A DNA stretch of 64,000 bases, from the NCBI GenBank assembly GCA_002633005.1, contig NMRA01000001.1:3590192-3654191 (forward strand), written 5' to 3'. The DNA is from Phoronis australis. Lineage: Eukaryota > Phoronida > Phoronidae. A program made the translations under genes and the position numbers. A model generated the notes under the pieces. It was given only the letters and a program-made list of their open reading frames with translations, ran no database searches and was not told where the DNA came from. Of the stretch, positions 1 through 11,230 are shown piece by piece (position 1 is the first letter of the stretch; every line of letters begins with the position of its first letter).

Positions 1-359
1 ACAAACAAAAGAAAAGTTGAAAATCTATCCCAGTTCCAAACATTCAATTGTAAATAGGCCTACCTATTCTTAATTTCAAAAGGTGTCATTTATAGTAAAT
101 AATCTTTAGTTTAGGTCACACTACAAAAAATATTTTGCTTGATAAATTTGTAGTAATCGTCGTTTCAATCTCAAATGTACTAGTAGTAGTTTTTACCTAC
201 ATGTGAGTGATCAGCACTTCTTTTTATGAATTTATAAGCCTATTTTGAGACCCTTTTATGTAAAATCATGAGCAGTGCTTGGAATTTGAGAAATTTAAAA
301 ATGGAAATATTGCCTGTGTTCTGTAATTCATTTATCTTGAAAATTCAAATGTTGTGCAG

Positions 360-563
360 ATTTCAGTATCTCACGGTTTGAAGATTGTTGAATTTGAGAT
401 TTTAGCAAAGGAAAATGTTTACTTTTCCAATTATGTGCTATTTAAAACAGGAAATCCAATGAAATTTTTGCTCTATGGTAAAGAAGATGCTTTTCAATTT
501 CAAACAAAAACTATTGCCAACATGACCATTCCTCCATTTTCAAAGGCTGAACTACTGTATTAA
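360..563 (+). CDS. Terminal coding exon of an unrecognised gene
   Basis: An open frame runs from a good splice acceptor (TTGTGCAG, ending at 359) to a TAA at 561-563. It encodes about 67 residues with ordinary amino-acid composition, including GNPMKFLLYGKEDAF and ending IPPFSKAELLY. An AATAAA follows 55 bp later, so this looks like the 3' end of a plus-strand gene whose other exons lie before the window. An alternative acceptor at 364-366 would shorten it by two codons and change the phase from 0 to 1. I do not recognise the family; no signal peptide, membrane segment or cysteine pattern is visible. The exon structure, not homology, supports the call. Confidence 0.5.
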   Translation: MSVSHGLKIVEFEILAKENVYFSNYVLFKTGNPMKFLLYGKEDAFQFQTKTIANMTIPPFSKAELLY

Positions 564-617
564 GGATGATAAAAGTGTTTCTATGTTTTAAATTGCTTGA
601 AGGCAGCTGCACAGTGC

Positions 618-623
618 AATAAA
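618..623 (+). terminator. Polyadenylation signal AATAAA
   Basis: A canonical AATAAA lies 55 bp after the stop codon at 563, in a suitable position to end the transcript of the first exon described. Confidence 0.5.
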
Positions 624-2257
624 TGCTAGTAATGATGCTCATTTCTCTTTGTGCTTATTTTCGCTGAGCACTTAAACAAAATGAAATTTCAGTTGTTGGC
701 CATGCGGTGTGCTAAGGTGAAGAGCATTTTGGTTATCTATTTCAGTTAAAGAGGATTACTGTAACAAGGTGTTTAGATGAAACGGTATTCAGGTTGTCAA
801 TTTTTTTATTTTGGGTAGGATGCAGTCTTGCAGAGATTTTTTAAACTTTTTCTTTGCCATTAAAGCTGGGCTCAAAATTTGTGTTTCCTGGTTAACTCAT
901 TGAAGACATTGAACCATTTGTATGCAAGCTGTACCGTGAGTCATCAACAGTTAACAAAGCACGCTACCATATTTCAGGTTGAAATCTCATCATGATTGTT
1001 TGCTGTTACATGCTAAAAGACCAAACTACCAGTGTGCCATTCACAAACAAGCCTTGCAACAGCATGTCAGTGCACCATCTCCAGTTGGTAATGGGTGGCT
1101 TTTGGAGCAGATGACAATAATGATGATATAAATGATGGAGTGGATGAAGAAACATAATAAGTGTATGCTATGTTCTTAAAGAACTTCAATTTTTCAACCT
1201 AATAGAAAATATTGACACCATTTAATCATGCTGGTGACTGTGGGGACTGTTGGGTGTATCGTTCTGTGTGACAGTGGACAGTGAACAGCAATGTGGATAA
1301 TGATAATTAATTGTGACAATTAATGAAAGTGATGACAGTGAATTTGTTGCAGAAGTGTTGGAAATGTATTTTGTTCATATGTAGATTGTGATATCAAATC
1401 TTTATCAAGTTCCGTCCAAATGTTTAACAGTATTTGTTTTTTGGCAGATCAGAATATAGTAGTATGTTTTCTAGCCAACAAGAGGCGCTGCTAAAATATT
1501 TCTTTTTCTCTTTTTTGAGCAATTTTCCACCTAATATCATAAAATATATATATATCTATTTTCTTGTTCAGTAACTTAAAATGAACAAATCCCAATCAAA
1601 TTATCATTCAATTTTTGTCTAGTGTTGTTGGTTTTTGAAGACTGGTTTTCTGTGCCAAATTATGCAAAAAGTCAGATTTTTGAGGTCAAATTTCTCGAAA
1701 ACGTGCAATGTCAAACCTTGGGAACTTTTTAGATCCTTAAAGTATAATACTTAATGACCTTAAAAACACCAAAATTATCTTGCCCCCAAAAAGTGGCCAC
1801 GGAAATGATTTTCTAGGCTTCTTAGAGTCGAATGGGCTATGGCCTAGTCTCGCTTTTTTCGTTATTGACAAAAGACAGCGGGAGCTAGTCAGTCACCAGG
1901 TGGCGAGACTGTTTCATAAATGAGTCGGCCAGCCTCGTCCCCATTAGGCTCAAGATGGCGCTGATCGGTTTCGCCATTTGAGGCTTCGTTAGCTGGGGAA
2001 ATCAAATGTGTCACGATTTTGCGATATTTTCACACTAAGCGCCGGAAGATCACGAGTAACATGAAGTTACATCAACTTTGAAAATTTATGCAGCATAATA
2101 CAAAAATGAAAACTAATTGTATATTGCAGCAATTTAGGGCTAAAATATGGCAAAAAAAGATGTATTTTGATTCGAAAACAGAGATGAATTTCTATGGTAC
2201 TATTAATAGAACAGAGATTGAGTACGCGAACAATCTTTGTTTCAAACATTAACCAAA

Positions 2258-2395
2258 AATGCCTTCTGCTTCATGAAGGGCAGCAACAACGATTGTGAAA
2301 ATAATTAAAATTTGCCTTTGTTTTATGACGTCAAGGCAGCGGCCAATCATTGCGTAGAAGGTATTTCCCTTAACCAAGGCTCAAAAGGCTAAATC
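2258..2395 (+). repeat. Dispersed repeat, 5' part (copy 1 of 3)
   Basis: This block closely matches 37283-37405 (shared stretches such as GCAGCAACAACG and ATGACGTCAAGGCAGC). It is the 5' part of a dispersed element whose longest copy is 37283-37687. It has no coding capacity. Confidence 0.7.
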
Positions 2396-5141
2396 GATCA
2401 GGGCCATCTTAAGGCATGGGGAGGATGCTGTGAGTCGGCTTACCTAGAACTGCCAAACAACATGTCGTGGAAATCGATGACATTTCGTGAGTCCGCTCAA
2501 AAATAGTTCGTCAAAAGGGGACAAGTTATGTGAACGGAGAGCCACCCATAACTTTTGCCAAGGCAATTTTTAATGGTTCGTTGGTAACTAAGTACTCGAT
2601 CATTACATCAAAATGAAACCAGTTCGGATCATTTGTCGTGCACTAACGTAACTTCTGAAGAGAGAACACTTTATTGAAAAATCAGCGGAAAAAGAATTAA
2701 GCAACAGATAGCGCTGTATGTTATGTCCGGACAAGGTGTTGTCGCGTGCGATTGCTCCATAAAATGACAGAATATCGGTTCAAGTTTATGTATTGGTTGT
2801 TGTTGTAGTATAGTATTCCTTTCTAACGAGTTTATGTGGCATCCCAACGATCTCTCACACACAATGTTCGTTTTAATACCGAACTGGTTATAGCAAGGAA
2901 AGATCTAGATTTCTCCTTGTTTTTAACAATGGACGGTCAAATCCATCCATCGAATGCTAACATCAAATACATCTTGTCATTGTTAAGTAAAACTTAAAAC
3001 GATGATCGAAAAACATCTCTTTTGATGACATGAAGAAAAACAATTTTTTACGTCACGAAATTGCAAGGCTACTATAAATTTATTTGTCGTTAAAGAAATT
3101 AGAGTTTCATTAGAACTGACAGAGACGATTTTATGTGCTCATATTCTCCAGCAATAGCGAACTGTCAATTCCTCCCAAGCTCAAACGTCGCCTGCAATCT
3201 ATAGGAACAAGTTGAGACCAGTTTTACAACGTTAAATATACAGGGTTGTATTAATGGACCCACTAGGACCTGGGACCTAGGAGCATATCAGGCTCATGTC
3301 AAACTACGTTTGTCGTGACGTTGTCAGTCTGTACCGTGACACAACCATTGCCGGTTCTATCTTCTGATTGGCTGAAACGCATTACGATAACTTCCGATGT
3401 ACGTTAAGACCACAGTACTAGCGGCTGAATTTGACTTTATCACTGGCCTGGGTAAATTAAAGCCCTTATTTGCACAGCTGTCTTGGGGGGGGGGGCTACA
3501 AAAGCATCTACTGTGGCTTTAGACCTTATATTGACCAACCTGGAAGCGGAAAATCACTATTCATACCTGTCAGACGTCAGATGTCGCTAATAGCGACCTG
3601 ACCAATCGGACGCTGTAGACACTACAAACCATCATAACAACGAAGCGAGCTGACGATGTCAGCAAATCTAATCGCCACAAGCTTATCAAGAGCAGGAAAA
3701 TTCAGAGGAAAGAAGCGCCGGTGGTCGTGTAATGAAACAAATAAGCCTTTCAGGTCAATCCCTCGGATGTATCGCGTCATATGAACCTCGCGGGAGCCGA
3801 GAATAACATTGCTCACACTTTGACCATATGGCCATATATCATCCTCGGAATCGGTGCGTATTTGCTAACGTCTAAAAATGGAACTCTAAGAATAGGATGC
3901 CAACATTTTTACGATTGTTATGTTACTAAAGAAGCTGGACGCTGGACAAAAACAATATCTACAACAAAGAGACAATTATTATTTGGAACAACTTTTGGTA
4001 ACACAAAGTATTGAATTGAATTCTTTTACAAGTAAAACTTCCTTTTTTATTTTATTTCATAGGTTCTCTGCTCTAGATAACATCACTGCTCAGAAATCAA
4101 TTTAACATTACATCCAGAGCGACTGCATGAATTATTTCAGAAACAACATAAAACAGAAGCTGAGTTGTTACGAATTTAACTCTTTTACAGCAAGGAATAT
4201 ACTTAAAGTAAGCCCCATATATTATAACCCAAAACCAGGTGGGGGGAGCCAATATTGCTGATGTCACAGTCCAAGTACTGCAATAATGAACTTACGTCTT
4301 GTATGCTGCATTTGACCTTATACAAGGACTAAGGACTCCTTGAACTTTTTAAAGACGACACACTGTTATTTTTGTCATTACTAATAATGATGACGTACAT
4401 CTTGGCTCATTAGATAGTCACATAAAGCAAATCATGTCAAGCGGAAAATTTCAAAATTGGAATGAATCAAGTTAGGATAGACATTTTCAATATATTCACT
4501 TAAAGATAATTGGGCTACGTTCGACCATATCTCTGTCAGAAACGCGTTCAGTGGTGCAGGTAGTGCAGCCCGGGTCAGATGATAATGTTGCTGCCGCCCC
4601 TACCCACGCCAACTTGGCTGACGCCACCTAGTGGTAGCTACGTAAACGTTGGTGTCGTTCATCACGCGGAAGCAGCTACATCAGGGAAATTGAAATAAGT
4701 CGAAGTTTGATAGATGCGGCGCAAAATTGTATTGGTTTTCACAATAGAAATCACAAAACAGCACAAATGGTATAATTCTCATAAAACAGAGATACCGTTC
4801 CTTAAAACATCACTCTCCAGCAAAGTTTTGTGGAATCAACTGCCATTTTGCCTGTTTTAGAAAATACACTAGTACCAGCTGTTGCCCGTGCTAAACCGGT
4901 CAGAAAAGCAGATATATCTTCAAACGGCATAATTACTCATGAGTGTAGAAATTCTTTAGTAGGTGACAAAGAAAATGCCACACCTCCCTCGCCACACGAA
5001 TGGTGTCGTCTGAAATAACGCTAGGTGGCGCGATGGAAATACAGACGGTGCGTGAAAGCGGGAGAGTGGCATTGTGCCCAGACAATCTCGTCCAGGCGGG
5101 AGATACAGCAACAACTGCGTAGAGCATTCACATTGATGAAG

Positions 5142-5195
5142 GCATCTGACGGAGGCGCCAGGGTGATAGCATCTGACGGAGGGGCCAGGGTGATG
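5142..5195 (+). repeat. 27-bp tandem repeat, two copies
   Basis: Two adjacent 27-bp units beginning GCATCTGACGGAGG differ at only two positions (GGCGCC versus GGGGCC, and the last base). This is a small recent duplication. Confidence 0.85.
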
Positions 5196-6964
5196 GCATC
5201 AACTGATGCTCTTTTCATGCTTTTGAAATGACGTATCCTTTCATATTAAGGGACTCGCCCTCGGATTATATAACAAATTGTCACTCCTTTCCTGTTTTTG
5301 TGAAATTATGACCATTTATTATGGAATCAATTGTCGCTCTTTTCCGTTTTATTAAGTTACTCATCCTCACCTACCACTGACACCTCCCCTTTAAATCTAA
5401 CACTGACTGAAACTCTCTCGGTATTTGTGCAGTAGGATAACATTTTGCATTTTATTTCACTGTGCTGGGACAACTCGCGACTGGTTGGAGACAAAATTGC
5501 GTGAAAACAAGCGAGTAGCGAAACGTTTCCTACAAATCACTCTGCATTGGTGCTTCAGCCTTTATTTCACTGGGCCGCAATTGTAAGTTTGCGACAAACT
5601 GTCAATTCTATTGCCGAGGAAAACTCCAACAACTAACTTTCTCTGGAGGACGCAATTTTCTTGTGTAGTCGCAAGGCCTCGCACTTCTGTCGCAGACCTG
5701 CGCTTTTGGGACATTTAAAAAGATCGCTGGAATTTTTTTTTTCTCGGAATACTTTCGCGATCCTACAGTAGGTGTCTCAAACCCGATTCCAAAATTGAAA
5801 ACAATCATTATAAATTTGTGGGGGTATTGACAACCTTGCCAATTCCTGTATTGTCTCCCGGCAGCTTTTCTGCGAAGTTTGGATCACACTATGTTTCAAA
5901 TGATGTCCGATAATCGGGTCACTTTTAATTTGTCTGGCGTATTGTGATTTTTTTCACATAAGGTTTAGAGATTTATGTGACTATAGTCATTATCATGGTT
6001 GAATGTCATGGTCATGAAACGTTTGAAGTCACGTAGTTCAAACGTTAGTTGTGTTAACTTTAATCGTGTACATTAATTTACTGATGAAAGTACCAACAAC
6101 CACATGAGACTTTACATTCATTTACATGTTCATTTCATTTCTACGTACATTTCTGTTGACTGGAGGGCCTAGTGAATTGCTTTGCCCGTGGGCACTGCGT
6201 CTATCATTTCATAACGCAGCAGTCAAGTTTTACTCATGCAATACTTTTAAAATCTTCTCTTTGGCTTCACACGACACGCACAGTTTCACACACAGGCGCG
6301 TGGATCAAGTATGCGCTTACAGTGCTCCAGTCTGGTTCAATTCACTAATGCAACTATTCGAAATGTGTTGCGGACCCGCTCTTCATGCGCTTTGTTACTA
6401 ACCTTTCCTCCCATTCCGGTATGATCGCCAACCTCATATGAGAACTAAATGAGCAAATTCGTGCGTGGTGCTGTTCGGAAATAGTGGCGTCATTCGGGTA
6501 TAGTTTCAACTGAAGTTGTGTCGCATTAAGTACACACGTAATTAACTGTTGTACAGAAAATTGTCTAAAAGTTGACATTTTTGGCCTTGGTTCAAGAAAG
6601 CGTTCAAGGACATCACGAGTGGGGGCAACGACCAAAGACGGTCCCAATCGTCCTAAAATTGTTAGTGGCTGCATATTTTGTTGTGGAGGGGAGGGTCACA
6701 GCCGGAGGGAAGCGGAGCACCCTAAATCCCCTTTATGACTCAACAGTTGTGTTGAAGTGAGGGAAACCCGGCGTATTCCATTTTGCACGGGGTTGTACAG
6801 CTAACTGATCAACCAATGATCACTGTGCGTAAGACTTGTCTACACAAGGCATTTTAGAACGAACTATTGTTTGTGAAAGTGTTCACGTGTTGCACCAATC
6901 ATGACTCGCTCATTATAGTGGCCAGTTCAAATGCCTATAAATATATAGCAGTGTACAGGCGTGC

Positions 6965-7092
6965 GTTCAGTAGACACTAGGACCTACGCTAGGACCTAGT
7001 CAAAGTCACGTGTTCTCATTCAAAATAAACGGCAATATCTCACGTAATCTCGCGAAGTCTTGCTTTTTAGCGAGGTCCTAGCGTTACTGAAC
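6965..7092. mobile_element. Short inverted-repeat MITE
   Basis: A 128-bp element starts GTTCAGTAGAC...CTAGGACCT and ends with the reverse complement (AGGTCCTAGCGTTACTGAAC). It has no coding capacity. A diverged relative in the opposite orientation lies at 51617-51735, sharing the doubled CTAGGACCT boxes. Confidence 0.65.
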
Positions 7093-9400
7093 GGGAGGCT
7101 ATTCTGTTCCTTCAATAAAACAAAACGAGCCTCAGAACTTCACCATGCGTATGTTTTCTGATTAATTACCTTGTACGACAAAACAATGTTTCACAGCAAC
7201 ACATAATAGTAATAATATTTTAAATGCGAAACAATATAAACCACAAAACGTCGGGAAAATAATTCAGTACGATTCCAGAAGTTATGTGGTTAATAATTTT
7301 CACATTTAGTAATTCACGTGGATGAATGATAATGTCCATCCTCTAGTATATTTTGGTTATGAAATTGGTGGTACACTATCGCTGTACGAACTTCCTTTTA
7401 CCAAATTGCCTCTCCGGCGCTTCAAAAGTTTCGCCAGATCTCACCTGTTTTTTACGGTTTTTTTTTGGTAATTGGGATACGTCTTACCGAATTTGCGAGT
7501 ATTTAGGCCCACGTGCCCGTATCTTAAGTCGCAGCTACATCCGAACTTCGGCACATGCGCCTGTATGTGAAAGCTTGAGTAAAATCAAGGAGTAAATTCT
7601 TGAAATATTATGGTAGGGTGATAGAAAATAATGTCTGCCGTGTATTCGATTAAACTGAAAACCATCTTTAAAACTGAGAAAGGACGACAACAAGAAAACA
7701 TCCAACACCTCGTGTGCACGCATTAGGGAATGTTGCCAACACGAGAAGCTCAGGTGCATACACGTACAGGCGGAAACACTTGAGCAAGTAGTTTTCTTTG
7801 AAAAACGTATTATTTCAGAGGTTCATGGGCCAAAGTATGGAATGCAAATAAATATAGGAGAAGTATCATCTAAGGGACGCCGTGTTATTTTATGGACGTA
7901 AATGACATGAGAAGTTTGATCAAACCAAAACACAACACACATAAATAACAAGATCAAAGTACAGCTGCACTCGAAGGTTTCGCTAATTAAAATTCCTCAA
8001 CTATTTCGTGTGTTTATACCATGATGTTTTGTGCAAAAGGGATACGACTTTTTGGGAAGTTGGGTTATTTTTTTCTATACGTGAGCTCGTGACCCAACAT
8101 AGCAACCGCAGTTCCAGTTTAGCACAAGTCAATGAACAGGTGAATCAGAAAGCCGATATAATTATCACCATGGTGACACTATTTCATCTGCACCTTTCCT
8201 CGTGACAAGCTGCGATGCACTACCCACATCTCAATTTCAAATTCCCTTGTTTAAATCGATAACTACGCTAGCTGCAAAGGTTAATTTCTTACATATAATC
8301 AATCTTCTATACTGGTTGGCCACACAGTGACCTTCAGCGTTGACTCGATACGTTTCTAGCAAATATAGTAGCTAAAACCACACACCAAAACTTAGTCAAC
8401 CACACATTAACGACTTTAAGTAAGGTGCTGCGAATAAAAAGCACACTAAGTGTTCCCTGGTGGCAGTTTTCTCTGGTCCCACAACACGACACCTGCCACG
8501 AGCGTGTAACAAATGAACGATTCTTTTGCGTCTTGTTTCGCTACAACAGGCGGCTGTTACACTTCTTTGCCAGCCTGAACACAGATGCCATTTTGGACAA
8601 TAATTTTCCTTCCAGAAATCATGAACGAAACGTTGCGTCCAGTTCGAGTCAGGTTGAAGTCTTGGCAAGAAATAAAGCATATGTCTTGATTATTGGATAC
8701 GCTTTTCTCGCCAAAGTATTCTGTTTCTCAATTCATAAAAAATCGATTTACTCCTAAGTTTCAGCCATCGACGAAAATCATAGGTTCAAATAAATGTCAA
8801 CACCCATTCCAACACGAACGAAAGGCACGTGAATGTATGCACGTATGGATCACATGTTAATTCTTTTGATCCTTTTTGTTACAGGACCGAGAGATCCCGG
8901 AGAAGGGTATGAACAGTAACGTGTTTCACAACGATGTAAGGTACTGTTGCTAACGGAATAAATCTTGGTTAATTTGAACTTCCCCGCTCTTCACAGCACA
9001 TTCCAGTTGTATGGCGTGAAGTGGTTTGCCCCACATCACGTGGTCGTTGGATGGTTTGTAAACTTTACACTGTATATCATAACTCACTGTTCCACAGTTT
9101 TCAATCTGAAAAGAAAAATTTGTTCATCAATAAAACAACTAAAAATAAAGCAGTGACTGGCATTGCGGCATCAAATCATGTGGAGTTTCGGAGTAAGTGC
9201 CTGACGGAAATGCAGCATTTAGGGAAAATACCGGAAAATTCAAGTGGCGCTGGAGTATTTCTGAAGGAGTGGTTGTCTTTACTGTTTCCCGGTCTCCACT
9301 CTCCTGTTGCATTTATACACACACGCGTCTCCAGATAACCATAGATAGTTGTTTTTGTTGTAGGTATAATTATTATTATTTGTAAGCTACTATAATAATG
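7093..9400. other. Gene-free stretch
   Basis: I saw no recognisable gene. Overlapping open frames of 94 and 110 codons on opposite strands near 8400-8757 match no family I know and lack convincing splice signals. A possible 22-nt microexon on the plus strand at 8885-8906 is listed separately. Confidence 0.4.
8885..8906 (+). other. Candidate microexon, 22 nt
   Basis: A textbook acceptor (long T-rich tract ending GTTACAG at 8884) is followed after 22 nt by a good donor (GTATGA at 8907). The intervening sequence would encode DREIPEK plus one base. No neighbouring exons were recognised, so this may be chance. Confidence 0.2.
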
Positions 9401-9473
9401 TATTATTATCATTATCATTACCATTACCATTACCATTACCATTGCCATTATCATTATCATTATTGTTATTATC
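9401..9473 (+). repeat. CATTAC/CATTAT microsatellite
   Basis: A run of imperfect CATTAC, then CATTAT and ATT units of about 70 bp. It makes long open frames of repeated Met/Val on the opposite strand, which are not genes. Confidence 0.9.
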
Positions 9474-9924
9474 AGTGTTAAGTTCTTCGTATCGTAATGT
9501 GTTAAACTCCTAAGCAATGTTAACGCGTAGTCTAGAATTTAAAGAATAAAATAGTTCCTATACAGCCATATCGACAAGCAAAGGGCAACTTTCTAAGGCT
9601 ACATCTACATGCCAAGCGCAAAAATGCAGACATTGCCGCTTTGCAAATACAACTGCGAAGTTACATCATACTACTGCCTCTGGTGTTGAGCAAAGTTGAA
9701 ACAATTAATACACGCATTTCTATTCGAGGCCTCACTTTCAATCACAGCTTTTATTGCAGTGGTAACCAAATTTGGCAGAAAACGCATTCGTGGTCTGACT
9801 TTCCCACAGGCTTCGTCGTAGTAGGAGCTGAATGTTCGTGAGCATAGATGAAAAATGCAGTGATTTGGGTTGCCACACTTCTTTCTTGGAAAGCAGACAC
9901 CGTCACGCGAATCACCTGCTAATA

Positions 9925-10110
9925 CATAGGCGGATTTAGGGGGGGCCCGGGCCCCCCCCCCTTGGCTGCCGCAAAAAAATAAAACAGTAAGAGCGTACGG
10001 AAATGGTGAATTTATTAATTAAAATTATACGGATGAAAAAAGATTTAAATGTGTGCAGTTTTAGTGTTTGGGGGGGGGGGCTCAAACCCAATTTCAAGNG
10101 AGCGTTGAAA
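9925..10110. repeat. Poly-G/poly-C rich dispersed repeat with assembly N
   Basis: The block starts GGCGGATTTAGGGGGGGCCC with a long C-run, and later has a run of ten G followed by a single N at 10099. A related sequence (short G-run, GGGGGGCAAACCCCCTCCC) lies at 30911-31010, so this looks like a degenerate dispersed repeat. The N probably marks an assembly join at the homopolymer. Confidence 0.5.
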
Positions 10111-10166
10111 TGCGCCCACGAATGCATTGCAAATGGTGTGCTTTTAGAGATATTTATTTGTATCAT

Positions 10167-11160
10167 AAAAATGGCCACTAGATGGCGCAAAAACATACAA
10201 TCCATCCAAAAACAGGAACATGCCATATTTCATAAATATCTGTCAAGGAACTTCAGAGAAACAAAGGAAAACAGAATAAAATGAAATTGCCACTAGTGGG
10301 CACAGTGTCCGCTGGATCCGCCTGAAAGTCGTCGTCGTCTGTTGTTATTTTCATATAAATACACTTACTAAATTTAGTAAAGATCCTGCAATGGGTTTAG
10401 GAGATACAACTATGGGCGCAAAACAAAACTACCACTAGGAGGCGCTACAATAGTCAGTCACCATCATCAAAGGTCTTCTTCACACTGAGAACATATATGC
10501 CAAGTTTCAAATGATTTGGTTGATACAGGGGTGGACGCCAAAAACAAGATTTGAAAACAGCAAAAATGGCCACTAGGTGGTTCAAAATACCTCGATTCCA
10601 TCGAAAAACAGGAAGATAGCATCATCCACCAACAGATGCCTATATTTAAAAATTTATGAAAGTCTGTTGAGGAACTTTGAAGATACTGAGTTAAACGTAA
10701 AAATCTAAAATTGCCACTAGGGGGCACAGCAGCAGTCAGATCTGTCCGAAAGTCGTCGTCATCCGTAGTCAACATCAAAAAATACAGTTGCTAAATTAAA
10801 TAAAGATCCTGCGAACGGTTTATTAGATACAGCCATAGGCGCAACAAAAACAAAACTGCCACCAGGAGGCGCCGCAGTAGTCGAAATCGTCGGAAATCAT
10901 TGTCAACCGTCCTCTTCATAGTAAGCACATACATGCCAATTCTCACAATCATTCTTTGAGCGGTTTGGTTGATAGAGGGGTGGACGCAAAAAGACTCGAA
11001 AACAGTAAAAATAGCCACTAGGTGGCGCAAACTACGTCGAATCCATCCGAAAACGGGAGGATAGCGTCACCTCACTAATAGGTGCCTCCATAATAAATTT
11101 CATGAAAATCTGTTAAGGACTTTTGAAGATACAAAGGTAAGCGTAAAAAAATAAAATTTC
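10167..11160 (+). repeat. Tandem repeat of about 420 bp, 2.4 copies, with CTCF-like boxes
   Basis: Diverged units start at about 10167, 10561 and 11006. Each begins AAAATGGCCACTAG and carries the same blocks in the same order: ATCCATC-GAAAAC-GGA, AAATCTGTTAAGGA, AAGTCGTCGTC, TAAAGATCCTGC, TTGGTTGATA. Each unit also contains CCACTAGGNGGC-type boxes about 140 bp apart, seven in total (10175, 10290, 10432, 10570, 10714, 10859, 11015). The third unit breaks off into a GGAC microsatellite. There is no coding capacity. Confidence 0.85.
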
Positions 11161-11163
11161 CAG

Positions 11164-11230
11164 CGGACGCCGGACGGACGCCGCCCGGACGGACGGACGG
11201 ACGGACCGACAGACGGACGGACGGACGGAG
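11164..11230 (+). repeat. GGAC tetranucleotide microsatellite
   Basis: GGAC/CGGA units, imperfect at the start (GGACGCC) and with CCGACAGACGG interruptions. They immediately follow the last partial unit of the tandem repeat, suggesting the microsatellite is the element's tail. Confidence 0.9.

Larger units (their letters stand above)
624..6964. other. Gene-free stretch with short repeats
   Basis: No exon with recognisable homology was found. Open frames here are short, often overlap on both strands and lack family motifs. The stretch holds one dispersed-repeat copy (2258-2395), a 27-bp tandem pair (5142-5195) and CCACCTAGTGG-like boxes near 4627 and 5023. The rest is AT-rich sequence in which I see nothing specific. 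Confidence 0.5.

Noticed and set aside
8396-8757. Overlapping open frames of 94 (minus) and 110 (plus) codons.
   Set aside because: Neither has a recognised motif, and long frames on both strands of the same DNA are common by chance or codon bias.
9176-9517. A minus-strand open frame of 113 codons rich in Met, Val and Ile.
   Set aside because: It is produced by the CATTAC microsatellite.
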